A DNA stretch of 64,000 nucleotides. It comes from DATHWB01 sp035544575. GTDB taxonomy: Bacteria; Actinomycetota; Acidimicrobiia; Spongiisociales; ZC4RG35. Below the pieces are notes generated by a model that saw nothing but the letters and a program-made list of their open reading frames with translations, was not told the origin of the DNA and searched no databases. A program made the position numbers and the translations under genes. The DNA lies in assembly GCA_035544575.1 (NCBI GenBank), contig DATKEC010000115.1, positions 44,723 through 108,722 of the forward strand, in the 5' to 3' direction. Positions 42,148 to 51,959 of this stretch are shown in pieces; the first letter of the stretch is position 1; every line of letters starts with the position of its first letter.

Positions 42148-45100
42148 CTAGGTCTGATGAGGTGTTGTCCCAGTCGGCGTGTTGGCCTCCGGCCACATCG
42201 CGGCCACGAAGTCGAGTAGCCCTGGCACGATCCGCCGCGGAGCCGGAAGGAAGATGACGCCTTCGGCCGCTCGCAACACCGAGCCACGAGCGAGACGCTG
42301 CAGACGAACCTCCTGGCTCGCCGTGAGATCGACCGGCGACAGTCGGACTTCGCTCTTGAGGGCCACGATCTCGCTGAGACCAACTCTGATCGCGGCCACG
42401 CGCAGGCGGGCGATCTCGACCAGCGCCTGCGCCGGGGCGGGGAGTTGACCGAACCGGTCCTCCCACTCGGTCACCACGTCGTCGACTTCGGCCCCAGTCC
42501 TGGCGAGCGCCAGCCGGCGATACGCCTCCAGTCGCAGGAGCTGTTCGGGAACATAGGACTCGGGCAGGTGGGCGTCGACGGGCAGGTCGATGCGGACGTC
42601 GATCTCGCGCTCGACGGTGTCACGGCCCTCCAGCTCGTCCACCGCCTCGGCCACCAGCTCGGCATAGAGGTCGAACCCGACGGCGCTGATGTGCCCTGAT
42701 TGCACTTCGCCCAGGATGGAGCCGGCCCCGCGGATCTCGAGGTCGCGAAGCGCCAACTGAAATCCTGAGCCCAGGTCGGTCGCCTCTCCGATCGCCTCGA
42801 GCCGCCGGTGCGCCTCGTCAGTGATCGACTGGTCGGGGGGATGGAAGAGATAGGCGTACGCGCGCTGATTGGACCGGCCGACCCGCCCCCGCAGCTGGTA
42901 CATCTGGGCCAAGCCCAGCAGATCTGCCCGTTCGACGATCAGGGTGTTCACCTGCGGCAGGTCCAAACCGGACTCGATGATGGTGGTGGCGACCATCACG
43001 TCGTAGCGACCGTCCCAGAAGTCGATCATGACCTGCTCGAGCCGGCCTTCGGACATCTGGCCATGAGCGATGACGTATCGGGCGTCCGGGACCAGCTCCT
43101 GGAGTCTCGCCACTGCCCGGTCGATGGACTGCACACGATTGTGGACATAGAAGACCTGACCGTCGCGCAACAGTTCTCGCCGAATGGCGGCAGACACCGT
43201 CTGGTCGTCGAATGCCCCGACGAAGGTCAGGATCGGATGCCGATCTTCGGGGGGGGTGCGGATGTGACTCACCTCGCGTATGCCCGTGAGGGCCATCTCC
43301 AACGTTCGGGGAATCGGGGTGGCGGTCAAGGTCAGGACGTCGACCCCGATCCGGAGCCGCTTGATCGAGTCCTTGGCGCTGACACCGAAACGTTGTTCCT
43401 CGTCGATGACGAGCAGACCGAGATCCTTGAATCGGATGTCTTCGGACAAGAGTCGATGGGTGCCGATCACCACGTCCACCTCGCCGGTGGCGAGCCGATC
43501 GACCACGGACTTCGCCTCCTTCGTGGTCAGGAAGCGTGACAGCATCGCCACTTCGATCGGATAGGGAGCGAAGCGCTCCGAGAAGGTCTGGTAGTGCTGG
43601 CGGGCGAGCAGTGTGGTCGGACAGAGAACCGCCGCCTGCTTGCCGGCCGCGGCGGCCTTGAATGCGGCCCGTATGGCGATCTCGGTCTTGCCGAATCCGA
43701 CATCGCCGAACACGAGGCGGTCCATGGGTTGGTCGGTCTCCATGTCGGCCTTGACGTCGGCTATCGCCGTGAGCTGGTCGGGCGTCTCCTCGTACGGGAA
43801 CGCACTTTCCATCTCGCGCTGCCACGGTGCGTCCGGGCCGTACGAGTGACCGCTCGCCGCCGCCCGCGCCCGATGGAGTCGAACGACTTCCTCGGCGACT
43901 GCCGCCACCGCCCGGCGCACACGTGACCGGGTGTCCGACCACTCCTTGCCCCCCATGCGGGACACTTTCGGAGTCTCGCCGCCCGTGTACTTCTTGACCG
44001 CGGCGAGCTGATCGGTGGGGACGTAGAGACGGTCTTCGCCCGCATAGGCGACGACCAGGTAGTCCCGTTCGACACCGGCCATGGTCCGGCTGACCATTCC
44101 CTCGAACCGTCCTATCCCGTGTTTGTGGTGCACGACGTAGTCGCCCGGGCGGAGATCCCGATACTCGGCACCGGCATGGGCACTGCGGCGTGGACCCACC
44201 CTCCGATGCGCCCGGCGCCGGCCGGCGATCTCCTGCTCGCCCAGCACCGCCAGCCCGAGGTCGGGAAGCACAAAACCCTGGTGTGTGCCGATGGAGATGA
44301 TCGCCGGGGCGGGCCTCGGGAGCGTCTCGATCCGATCGAGGATCAGGCCTTCGTCTGCCAGGACCCGTGCCACGCGATCGGCGGCCGCCGGTCCGTCCAT
44401 CGCCACCACGGGGATGACACCGCGGGCCATCAACCGTTGCAGTCCCGCGGTGACCGACTCGACATCACCGGGCGTGGCGTCGAATCCGGTCGCATTCAAG
44501 ACCACGTCCCTTGGACCGCTGGCGATTCCAGGCATTTGTACGTGATCCCGACGCGCCAGGTCTGCTTCGATGTCGAGAAACAGCGCAGGGTGTTGGCCCG
44601 CTTCGGGCGCGCCCCGTCCCCACGTCGGCGCCAGAGCAGACGCCAAGTCGTCCTCCTCCTTGCGGAGGTCGCGCGCCCGGTCGGCGACCCGGGTCGGGTC
44701 CACAACGACCACATCGACATCGGCGCACGCGTCGAGGATGGTGACCTCTGGGGCGAGCCACGGCATCCACGATTCCATTCCCGCGAACTGTTGGTACTGG
44801 GCGAGTCGTTCCCACACTGAAGCGTTCCAGGGGTCGATGGCGACGAGACGATCCGCCGCCGCCGCCACCTCGGAGTCCGGCCGGAACTCGCGAGCCGGAT
44901 AGATCTCGACCAACTCGACCGGTTCCATGGACCGCTGATCGCCGATCGAGAAGACCCGCATGTCCTCGACGGTGTCTCCCCAGAAGTCGATGCGAACGGG
45001 CGCCTCGGCCTGAGCTGGAAAGACGTCGACGATGCCGCCGCGGATGGCGAACTCGCCCCGCGATTCGACGCGGTCCGTCCGGTCATACCCCAGGACCACG

Positions 45101-45537
45101 AACGTGTCGGCCAGCTTCGAGACGTCCGCCTCGGCCCCAGCGTGGAGTTCGACTGGAGACGGATCCGACGGGGAGACTCGCTGCACGGTCGCCCGCACCG
45201 ACGCCACGATCACCGTCCCTGGTGCTCCCGACGCAAGCCGATGGCGCGCCATCGCCCGTCTCGCCATCGTCGCGGCGTTCGGCGAGAGATGTTCGAAGGG
45301 GAGCGTTTCCCACGCCGGCATCAGGGTGACGCCGTCGAGGTAGAGGGCGACGTCGTCGGCCAGATCCTCCGCGTCGCGCTCGCCGGGTGCGATCACGAGC
45401 ACCGGCCGGGAAGCGGCAGCCGCCAGCCCGGCGATCGCGAACGCCCGAGCCCCGGGCGGCACCACCCAGCGACCCGTTGGGGCGGGCGGCGGCTGGCGCT
45501 TCCAGAGGGCGACGAGCGACTCGAGTGGGGCGGGCAC
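42148..45537 (-). CDS. mfd: Transcription-repair coupling factor Mfd
   Basis: 1129 residues from GTG 45537. It removes RNA polymerase stalled at lesions and recruits UvrA. In order: UvrB-homology region, CarD-like RNA-polymerase-interacting domain (LRPGDYVVHHKHGIGRFEGM), RecG-like translocase with Walker A GDVGFGKTEIA, box II VIDEEQRFGV, box III TLTATPIPRTL and box VI QLRGRVGRS, and a C-terminal TRCF domain. Size and order are standard. The previous gene ends 26 bp upstream. Confidence 0.97.
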   Translation of the reverse strand: MPAPLESLVALWKRQPPPAPTGRWVVPPGARAFAIAGLAAAASRPVLVIAPGERDAEDLADDVALYLDGVTLMPAWETLPFEHLSPNAATMARRAMARHRLASGAPGTVIVASVRATVQRVSPSDPSPVELHAGAEADVSKLADTFVVLGYDRTDRVESRGEFAIRGGIVDVFPAQAEAPVRIDFWGDTVEDMRVFSIGDQRSMEPVELVEIYPAREFRPDSEVAAAADRLVAIDPWNASVWERLAQYQQFAGMESWMPWLAPEVTILDACADVDVVVVDPTRVADRARDLRKEEDDLASALAPTWGRGAPEAGQHPALFLDIEADLARRDHVQMPGIASGPRDVVLNATGFDATPGDVESVTAGLQRLMARGVIPVVAMDGPAAADRVARVLADEGLILDRIETLPRPAPAIISIGTHQGFVLPDLGLAVLGEQEIAGRRRAHRRVGPRRSAHAGAEYRDLRPGDYVVHHKHGIGRFEGMVSRTMAGVERDYLVVAYAGEDRLYVPTDQLAAVKKYTGGETPKVSRMGGKEWSDTRSRVRRAVAAVAEEVVRLHRARAAASGHSYGPDAPWQREMESAFPYEETPDQLTAIADVKADMETDQPMDRLVFGDVGFGKTEIAIRAAFKAAAAGKQAAVLCPTTLLARQHYQTFSERFAPYPIEVAMLSRFLTTKEAKSVVDRLATGEVDVVIGTHRLLSEDIRFKDLGLLVIDEEQRFGVSAKDSIKRLRIGVDVLTLTATPIPRTLEMALTGIREVSHIRTPPEDRHPILTFVGAFDDQTVSAAIRRELLRDGQVFYVHNRVQSIDRAVARLQELVPDARYVIAHGQMSEGRLEQVMIDFWDGRYDVMVATTIIESGLDLPQVNTLIVERADLLGLAQMYQLRGRVGRSNQRAYAYLFHPPDQSITDEAHRRLEAIGEATDLGSGFQLALRDLEIRGAGSILGEVQSGHISAVGFDLYAELVAEAVDELEGRDTVEREIDVRIDLPVDAHLPESYVPEQLLRLEAYRRLALARTGAEVDDVVTEWEDRFGQLPAPAQALVEIARLRVAAIRVGLSEIVALKSEVRLSPVDLTASQEVRLQRLARGSVLRAAEGVIFLPAPRRIVPGLLDFVAAMWPEANTPTGTTPHQT

Positions 45538-45563
45538 GGAAGCCGAGATCGTAGGTGCGGAGG

Positions 45564-47402
45564 TCAGGGAGCGGATCGGACGATCGTCTCGACGATGACG
45601 GACAGGTCGATCTCGATGTCGAACTCTTCCTCCAACCCGCGTTCGACCGCCGCGACTTGAGCGCGGGAGATCAATGCTTCAGACCTCAGTGTGGCGACGA
45701 GGCGGACCGGATCGCCCGCCTCGTAGTCCAGATCGATCACCTCGGCCTGCGGAAACATCCCGGCAAGGTCCTGTTCGGCGATGACGGCCACCCGCGCATC
45801 CTGGACGGTGTCGAGAATGGCGAGGACAGTGAAGAGAGTCAGGACACCGACGATGCCGAGCGACACGGCACGCCGCCGCCGCTTGACGTCGTTGCGATCC
45901 GGCCACATCCCGAACCACAGGAACACCCCTGATCCGATGACGGCCACAAAGACGATGTTGGTGAGGAAGAGCACGAACGCTCCTAACGCCAACTCCATGT
46001 TCCCGATCGCGAGCCCGAGCCCGATGGTGCACAACGGCGGCACCAGTGCCGCGGCGATCGCCACACCGGCGAGCGCAGCAGGAATCTCCTTTCGCGCCGT
46101 GGCGTATGCCCCCACCGCACCTGCCGCGAGAGCGACACCAGCGTCGAGCAGTGAGGGGCTGCCGCGCGCCAGCATCTCGGTGGTGGGTGACTCGAGTGGG
46201 ACGATGAGACCGAGAACCCATCCGCACCCGACCGCGATCCCCGAGCCGACGAGCACGGTGATCACCGCTCGCCGCGTGAGTCGCAGCCGGGCAGTGACGA
46301 GACCCACCGAGATCGCCGTCAGTGGACCGAGCAGCGGGGCGACGAGCATCGCCCCGATGACGACGGCGGGGGAGTTCTGCAGCAGCCCGAAGGATGCGAG
46401 CAGTCCGGACACGGCGTTGAGAAGAACGAAGTCGAGACTGATGCCAGCCAGTCGTTCGCTGTTCCAGGTCACCGAGTCCTGTTCGAGGCGGGTCAGTTTG
46501 GGACGCACCCTCCCGAGGATCCCGGCCAACGTTCGACCTTCGACCTTGCGCGCCACGGTGAGAACCGGCCCAGGGGAATTGCGCAAGACTTCGGTGGCAG
46601 CCGCGTGATCCCCCCACTGGAGAACATGCTTTCCGACGTTGGCTCCCACGATCACGAGGTCCGACGCCTCGGCGCGAGTGAGGATGCCCCGGCTGACGTC
46701 GTTGGCGACGATGAGTTCTCGGGTGCAGACGCGTGAGCCTTCGACCCCGTCGAGGCTCTGCTCGATCACCCCGAGACCGATCGACCGCAGCACCTCGCTT
46801 CCCTGGACGTGGACGACGTGCACCTTGCAACCAAGCGCCTTGCCGATGAGCAAACCGACCCGAACCGCGGCCCGAGACTCGTCGGATCCGTCGACGCCCA
46901 CCACCACTCGTCGGATGTCGCCCAACGGACTCGATGCCCGCGGAGGAAGCCGCACGACGATCACATCGGCGCTCGCAGTCGACATCACAGATTCGACGAC
47001 GGGGCCGAGGGCAACGTCGCCCTTGCGAGTCTGGCGCACTCCCAACAGGACCATGTCGGCGCCGATCTCGGCGGCGGCGTCCAGAATCCCGCGGGAGACG
47101 GTGGAGGCCGACCGCGTGGCCATCTCGAAGGTGATGCCTGGCACCCATCCCGTGCCCGACACGACTTTCTCGAGTTCCTCCAGCGCTCCCGCCCGGTTCT
47201 CGGCGGAGGTGTCGTCTGTCACCACCGCCAGTGCCACGACCTTGCCGTTCTCCGTGTCGGCGAGGGCGGCGGCGATGGCGAGCAGCGACGGTGCCGTGTC
47301 GGGGTTTGCGATCGGAACCAGGATGGTTCGGGCGTGGTCCGGGACCGGCGGTGAGCTGTTCTTCTCGCGCTTGTCAGACGGTGGTGATGTCAGGTCTGTC
47401 AT
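45564..47402 (-). CDS. Usp-Usp-DUF389 fusion membrane protein
   Basis: 612 residues. Residues 25-152 and 163-283 are two universal-stress-protein domains (ARTILVPIANPDTAP, RRVVVGVDGSDESRAAV). From about 305 a DUF389 membrane domain follows: SVTWNSERLAGISLDFVLLN, LGPLTAISVGLVTARL and five to six helices, ending in a soluble alpha-beta tail (EALISRAQVAAVERGLEEEF). Usp modules bind ATP or sense stress; DUF389 proteins are membrane proteins of unknown transport role. The fusion suggests a stress-gated membrane function. Its ATG overlaps the thioesterase stop (ATGA). Confidence 0.85.
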   Translation of the reverse strand: MTDLTSPPSDKREKNSSPPVPDHARTILVPIANPDTAPSLLAIAAALADTENGKVVALAVVTDDTSAENRAGALEELEKVVSGTGWVPGITFEMATRSASTVSRGILDAAAEIGADMVLLGVRQTRKGDVALGPVVESVMSTASADVIVVRLPPRASSPLGDIRRVVVGVDGSDESRAAVRVGLLIGKALGCKVHVVHVQGSEVLRSIGLGVIEQSLDGVEGSRVCTRELIVANDVSRGILTRAEASDLVIVGANVGKHVLQWGDHAAATEVLRNSPGPVLTVARKVEGRTLAGILGRVRPKLTRLEQDSVTWNSERLAGISLDFVLLNAVSGLLASFGLLQNSPAVVIGAMLVAPLLGPLTAISVGLVTARLRLTRRAVITVLVGSGIAVGCGWVLGLIVPLESPTTEMLARGSPSLLDAGVALAAGAVGAYATARKEIPAALAGVAIAAALVPPLCTIGLGLAIGNMELALGAFVLFLTNIVFVAVIGSGVFLWFGMWPDRNDVKRRRRAVSLGIVGVLTLFTVLAILDTVQDARVAVIAEQDLAGMFPQAEVIDLDYEAGDPVRLVATLRSEALISRAQVAAVERGLEEEFDIEIDLSVIVETIVRSAP

Positions 47403-47818
47403 CGTTCAGTGAGCACCGCGTAGCTGCCGGTGGCATGGGCAACGAGACGATCGTCACCGACGACCGAAATGTCCACCCGACCCGAGATCCTGCTCCGGCC
47501 CGCCCGGAGCAGGAACGCGTCAGCGACGAGGTCCCCACCGGACGCGGGGCGAAGAAACGTGATCGAGAGGTCGGATGTGACGGCCATCGGCTGCAACCCG
47601 ACGATCGTGAAGGACAGATACCACAGAGCGAGGTCGGCGGCTGCGAATTGGGTAGGTCCGGAGATGAGTCCGCCTGGGCGCAGCGCCGCCTCATCGTGGA
47701 TCCACCGGGCACGGGCGCGTCCCACGTCCATCGACTCGCAGCGATATCCCGCGCCGGCCATGGCGGGATAGTGCTCGGTCACGAATGCATCGACCTGTGC
47801 CGGTGTCGGAATCTCCAT
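47399..47818 (-). CDS. Hotdog-fold thioesterase (PaaI-like)
   Basis: 139 residues. Hotdog pattern: LRPGGLISGPTQFAAADLAL (central helix) and LSITFLRPASGGDLVADAFLL. Likely acyl-CoA thioesterase, substrate unknown. The ATG overlaps the upstream dehydrogenase stop by one base (TGATG) and the end overlaps the Usp-DUF389 gene by four, so it lies inside a tightly coupled run. Confidence 0.85.
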   Translation of the reverse strand: MEIPTPAQVDAFVTEHYPAMAGAGYRCESMDVGRARARWIHDEAALRPGGLISGPTQFAAADLALWYLSFTIVGLQPMAVTSDLSITFLRPASGGDLVADAFLLRAGRSRISGRVDISVVGDDRLVAHATGSYAVLTER

Positions 47819-48696
47819 CAGTACCCCTTCGACCGATCGACCACCCCAAGTAGCGGCTGATCGGCGGCGAAGCGTGCCAGATTCTCGACGAAGAACCGAA
47901 CGACGTCCTCGGGGCGGCTATGAGCCGCTGTGTGTCCGGTGATGACGATGCCGGGCACCGACCAGGCAAGGTGGTCGTCGCCCAGGGGCTCGGGGTCGGT
48001 CACATCCAGCACCGCCAAGGAGACCTGACCACGCCTCACCGCGTCGATGACATCGCCGATGGCCACCGTGGACCCGCGCCCGATGTTGATCACCGAAGCG
48101 CCGGGGGCGAGAAGTTCGAGGATCCGAGCGTTGACGAGTCCCCGGGTTTTTCGCGTCGCAGGCAGCACCACGACGAGGTGCTCGAGTCCAGCAGCGAACG
48201 TTTCGATCTCGTTGAGCGAATACATCGCGTCGAACTCGGCCGCCGGACGACCGGAACGCCGACACCCCACCACGCGCATCCCGAAGGCATGGGCCACGAG
48301 CGCGATCGCGGCGCCGATGGATCCCGCTCCCAGGACACCGATCGTGGACCCGGCGAGGGTCAACGGAAGCGTGTCATCCCAGGTCCGGGTGGCGTGACGT
48401 TCCGGCACGCGCTGGGACCGCCCCAACAGATGACCGAAGACGAACTCGGCCATCTGGGATCCGAAAACACCCGGCAGCGACGTCACGGAAATCCCGGCCG
48501 GCACCCGGGACCAGTCGACGGCGTCGACGCCAGCCCAGGTCGATTGCACCCAGCGCACCCCCGTCAGGTCGCACCCGGCCAGGAGGTTCGGGTCCGCCAG
48601 CAGCACCTCGGGGGCGTCGTCGGTCACCGCCACGCCGGCGTCTCTCAGAAGACGGACGTACTCATCTCCCCTTCGGGCGACGACTCCTACCGTCAC
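47818..48696 (-). CDS. D-isomer 2-hydroxyacid dehydrogenase family protein
   Basis: 292 residues from GTG 48696 (GTGA overlap with the SDR gene). Rossmann motif GVLGAGSIGAAIALVAHAFG, then LVNARILELLAPGASVINIGRG with its Arg and the catalytic His in VIITGHTAAHS-like VITGHTAAHSRP. The catalytic Glu sits in DVTDPEPLGDDHLAW. Residue pattern and size fit the GhrA-like/phosphonate dehydrogenase branch; the substrate is not clear. The N-terminal lid is short. Confidence 0.87.
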   Translation of the reverse strand: MTVGVVARRGDEYVRLLRDAGVAVTDDAPEVLLADPNLLAGCDLTGVRWVQSTWAGVDAVDWSRVPAGISVTSLPGVFGSQMAEFVFGHLLGRSQRVPERHATRTWDDTLPLTLAGSTIGVLGAGSIGAAIALVAHAFGMRVVGCRRSGRPAAEFDAMYSLNEIETFAAGLEHLVVVLPATRKTRGLVNARILELLAPGASVINIGRGSTVAIGDVIDAVRRGQVSLAVLDVTDPEPLGDDHLAWSVPGIVITGHTAAHSRPEDVVRFFVENLARFAADQPLLGVVDRSKGY

Positions 48697-49658
48697 AGCA
48701 TCCCCTCGGAGCGGAACCACGCCACGAGGCGTGCCAACAAATCCTCGGCGCTGGTGTACCGGAGACCGAGATCGACCGCAGCCCGCGATCCGTCGTAGGC
48801 ATGGCCGTGACGCAACGTCGCCACCATTTCCCGACAGAACCGTGGGGGACGCCGGCGCAGTCGGGCGATGAGCTCGACGGGGACAACCCCGACTGAGGCC
48901 AACCACGCCGGCACCCAACGCACGTCCAGCGGCCCATGGGCATCGCGGAGCAGGTCGACCGCCTGTCGCATGGTGGTGGTGAAGGAATTGAGGAGGTAGC
49001 GCTCCCCGGGCCGGCCGCGATCGGCGGCGAGGAGATGGCCGCGAGCGCAGTCGTCGATGTCGACGATCGACAACCGTGTGTCGATGAGAGCAGGCAGCCG
49101 ACCCGCCAACAGGTCCAGAACGAGGGCGCCGGTGCCGGTTGCCCTCCCCGGACCTTGGACCGAGGATGGGTTGACAGAGATCACCTCGACGTTTCCGGCG
49201 GCCGCGAACACCGCAGCCTCGGCGAGATGCTTCGACCGTTCATAATGCGAGAGGTGCCAGCCGCGATGCGGGGTGGTCTCGGTTCCCACCGTCCCCGCCG
49301 CCTCTCCGATCGTGGCAGCCGAGGACGTGTACACCAGCCGTCGGACTCCGACACCTTCGGCAGCCCGAATCACGTTCTGGGTGCCGCCGACGTTGACACG
49401 CTCGAGGTCGGTCGGGTCGAGAGGACACATCGTGTTCAAACCGGCTACGTGATACACCACGTCAGCGCGGTGCATCGCCACGCGCAGCGAATCAGAGTCG
49501 AGGATGTCGCCCCGAACCGGCGATGCACCGAGCCGTGACAGTTTCGCATCCGACATCGGCGTACGCGACAGCGCGGAGACCGAATGCCCGGCTGCGACGA
49601 GGTGACGGACGACGGCGGCTCCCACCACGCCGGAGCCTCCGGTGACGACGACGGTCAC
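48693..49658 (-). CDS. NAD-dependent epimerase/dehydratase (extended SDR)
   Basis: 321 residues from GTG 49658, overlapping the pgsA stop. Nucleotide loop VTGGSGVVGAAVVRHL at the N-terminus, Ser in VYTSSAATIGEA, and the active-site Tyr/Lys in HYERSKHLAE. It resembles dihydroflavonol-reductase-like or hopanoid-associated sugar epimerases. Substrate unknown. Part of the long pgsA-to-mazG leftward run. Confidence 0.87.
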   Translation of the reverse strand: MTVVVTGGSGVVGAAVVRHLVAAGHSVSALSRTPMSDAKLSRLGASPVRGDILDSDSLRVAMHRADVVYHVAGLNTMCPLDPTDLERVNVGGTQNVIRAAEGVGVRRLVYTSSAATIGEAAGTVGTETTPHRGWHLSHYERSKHLAEAAVFAAAGNVEVISVNPSSVQGPGRATGTGALVLDLLAGRLPALIDTRLSIVDIDDCARGHLLAADRGRPGERYLLNSFTTTMRQAVDLLRDAHGPLDVRWVPAWLASVGVVPVELIARLRRRPPRFCREMVATLRHGHAYDGSRAAVDLGLRYTSAEDLLARLVAWFRSEGML

Positions 49659-50257
49659 GTGGCCGTGGTTGCTCTCGACGCCCGTACCGTGTCCATGAAG
49701 ACCGCCAGGTATTGCCAACCAGAGGCGATGGTCACCGCCACGGCCACCCACATCGCCCATTGGTCGAGGTACAGCGGACCCCACGGTTCAGGGAGACGCA
49801 GAAACGCCAGTCCGATGGCGGTGAACTGCGTGGTCGCCTTCACCTTGCCCCACACCGACGGCGCCATGAGGGAGCCCGAGATCGCCACCAGACCGCGCAG
49901 TGCCATCACGATGAACTCGCGCATCACGATGATCACTGCCGCCCAGATCGACACACGGTCGACCGAGACCAGCGCGAAGAGCGTTCCGGTCACGAGCAGC
50001 TTGTCGGCCGTCGTGTCCAGAAATGCCCCGAGTGTCGAAGTCTGACCCCAGCGGCGTGCGAGGTATCCATCGAAGAAGTCCGTCAGCGCGGCCACCACGA
50101 ACAGCGTGGCGGCATAGCCGTAGGCATGTTCGAGGGTGTCGGCGCTCCTGACGAGCACCATCACCACCGGGACCAGGATGACCCGGGCAACCGCGAGCAG
50201 ATCGGGGATCGTGATGGCGCGCCTCCAGCAGGGGACAGGGCGGTGATTGTACGTCAC
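49655..50257 (-). CDS. pgsA: CDP-alcohol phosphatidyltransferase, probably PgsA
   Basis: 200 residues. The CDP-OH-P signature D-G-x2-A-R-x8-G-x3-D-x3-D is exact in DFFDGYLARRWGQTSTLGAF plus LDTTADK. About five membrane helices. It makes phosphatidylglycerol phosphate from CDP-diacylglycerol and glycerol 3-phosphate; the nearby glpD and glpK fit. GTG 50257 is the only standard start after an in-frame stop but has no good ribosome site; GGAGG lies six bases before an ATC codon at 50215, where the conserved domain begins (ITIPDLL), so a non-standard start is possible. Confidence 0.88.
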   Translation of the reverse strand: MTYNHRPVPCWRRAITIPDLLAVARVILVPVVMVLVRSADTLEHAYGYAATLFVVAALTDFFDGYLARRWGQTSTLGAFLDTTADKLLVTGTLFALVSVDRVSIWAAVIIVMREFIVMALRGLVAISGSLMAPSVWGKVKATTQFTAIGLAFLRLPEPWGPLYLDQWAMWVAVAVTIASGWQYLAVFMDTVRASRATTAT

Positions 50258-50300
50258 CGTCGTGTTGGGTCACCCCTGCTGGCGGGGTAGCTTCGCGGTC

Positions 50301-51944
50301 GTGACGACCCCCGGCGGGTGGACCCGCGCCGAACACGCCTCCCGTCTCGAACAGACAGACGTCTTCGACGTGGTCGTGATCGGTGGCGGAGTCACGGGTG
50401 CCGGTGCCGCGCTCGACCTGGCCGCCCGCGGCCTCCATGTGGGTCTGGTGGAGCGGTCGGACTTCGCCCAGGGCACCTCGTCACGATCGACGAAGCTCTT
50501 CCATGGCGGCATCCGGTACTTGCCCCAGTTCCACTTCGGCCTCGTCTCCGAAGGGCTTCGGGAACAGAAGGTGCTCGCCCGAATCGCCGACTTTCTCTAT
50601 CGCCCGCTCGAATTCGTGATCCCGCTGTACACCCAGTACGGCATCGCGGACGCCCCCGCGTGGGCAGCGCGCGGATGGATGGCACCACTCGCTCTCCGAG
50701 CCGGTCTCATCGCCTACGACGCCCTCGGCGGGACCGGCCGACCGGGAAGCCGGCACCGGTCGATTCGGGCCGAGGAACTCCTGGCCAGCCTGCCGACCCT
50801 GCGCCATGAGGGCCTCACCGGCGGCTTCGTCTACTCAGATGCCCAGACCGACGACGCCCGGCTCGTGGTGAGTCTCCTCAAGACTGCGGTCGTTCGCTAC
50901 GCGGCGACGGTGGTGAACCAGATCGAGGTCGAGTCCGTCGAATCGATCGGCCGCTCGTTCCGTGTCCACTTGCTGGATCGAGGGACGTCGGAGCGATTCA
51001 CGACGACCGCACGGGCGGTGTTGTCTGCCACGGGGGCCTTCGATCCGCCCGACCTGGCCGACGGTGGCGCTCGGCTGGAACTGGTCCGTTCGAAGGGAAG
51101 CCACCTGATCGTGGACTCCGACGTTCTCGGGCTCGGGCATCGCGCGCTCGTGCTCCCGGAAACCGATGACGGGCGCGTGCTGTACATCGTCCCCTGGCTG
51201 AATCATTCGATGATCGGAACCACCGACACGCCGTATACCGCCGAACCGACCCACCCGACGGCCAGCGTCGAAGACAACGCCTATCTCATCCGTCACGTGC
51301 GCAGATACCTGGATGTCGAGGATTTCGAACCGCTGAGTTCCTTCGCCGGTCTGCGGGCGCTCAAAGACGTCGGCGCCGGTACCACCGCCCAGGCATCGCG
51401 AGAGCACGTCATCGAAGAACCCGTCGCCGGCTACGTGCAGGTGGCGGGGGGAAAGCTCACGACCTATCGACGCATCGCCGCCGAGGCGGCCAACGCGGTC
51501 GCGTCGAGCCTCGGCGTCGCCGTCCGCTCGTCAACCGACTCCATCCCACTCATCGGCGCAGGCGCTGACCACGAACGGCTCGCAGCCAAGCTCCGTTCCG
51601 CCGGTGCGGATCCGTCGGTCATCGGACCGACCATCGCTCGCAACGGAGGCGACGCCGAGCGCGTCGCCGACCTCATGGCCGCAGACGCCGACCTGGCAGC
51701 ACCGTTGGGCGACGGACGCACATCTCTGGCCGACGTCGTGCACGCGGTGCGTCACGAAGGTGCCGGTCGCATCTCCGACGTCACGCTGCGGCGGACCCAC
51801 CTCGCCTGGTTCACCCCCGACCACGCCCGAGCAGATGCCCGGTGGATCGCCGACGTGATGGCCGCTGAACTCGGATGGTCGAGAGCCGAACAAAAGGCGC
51901 AGCTCGATGCACACGAACTCGAGCTCGTGGCCGAGGCACTCTGA
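50301..51944 (+). CDS. glpD: Glycerol-3-phosphate dehydrogenase GlpD
   Basis: 547 residues from GTG 50301. FAD-dependent oxidation of glycerol 3-phosphate to dihydroxyacetone phosphate at the membrane. FAD loop VVIGGGVTGAGAALDLAARG, the GTSSRSTKLFHGGIRYL signature, GGKLTTYRRIA and a C-terminal helical cap domain are present. It starts 43 bp from the divergent pgsA. Together with glpK at 53645 it forms a glycerol catabolic set, though the two are on opposite strands and separated by an ECF sigma pair. Confidence 0.95.
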   Translation: MTTPGGWTRAEHASRLEQTDVFDVVVIGGGVTGAGAALDLAARGLHVGLVERSDFAQGTSSRSTKLFHGGIRYLPQFHFGLVSEGLREQKVLARIADFLYRPLEFVIPLYTQYGIADAPAWAARGWMAPLALRAGLIAYDALGGTGRPGSRHRSIRAEELLASLPTLRHEGLTGGFVYSDAQTDDARLVVSLLKTAVVRYAATVVNQIEVESVESIGRSFRVHLLDRGTSERFTTTARAVLSATGAFDPPDLADGGARLELVRSKGSHLIVDSDVLGLGHRALVLPETDDGRVLYIVPWLNHSMIGTTDTPYTAEPTHPTASVEDNAYLIRHVRRYLDVEDFEPLSSFAGLRALKDVGAGTTAQASREHVIEEPVAGYVQVAGGKLTTYRRIAAEAANAVASSLGVAVRSSTDSIPLIGAGADHERLAAKLRSAGADPSVIGPTIARNGGDAERVADLMAADADLAAPLGDGRTSLADVVHAVRHEGAGRISDVTLRRTHLAWFTPDHARADARWIADVMAAELGWSRAEQKAQLDAHELELVAEAL

Positions 51945-51959
51945 CCCGGCCGGTCTCTC

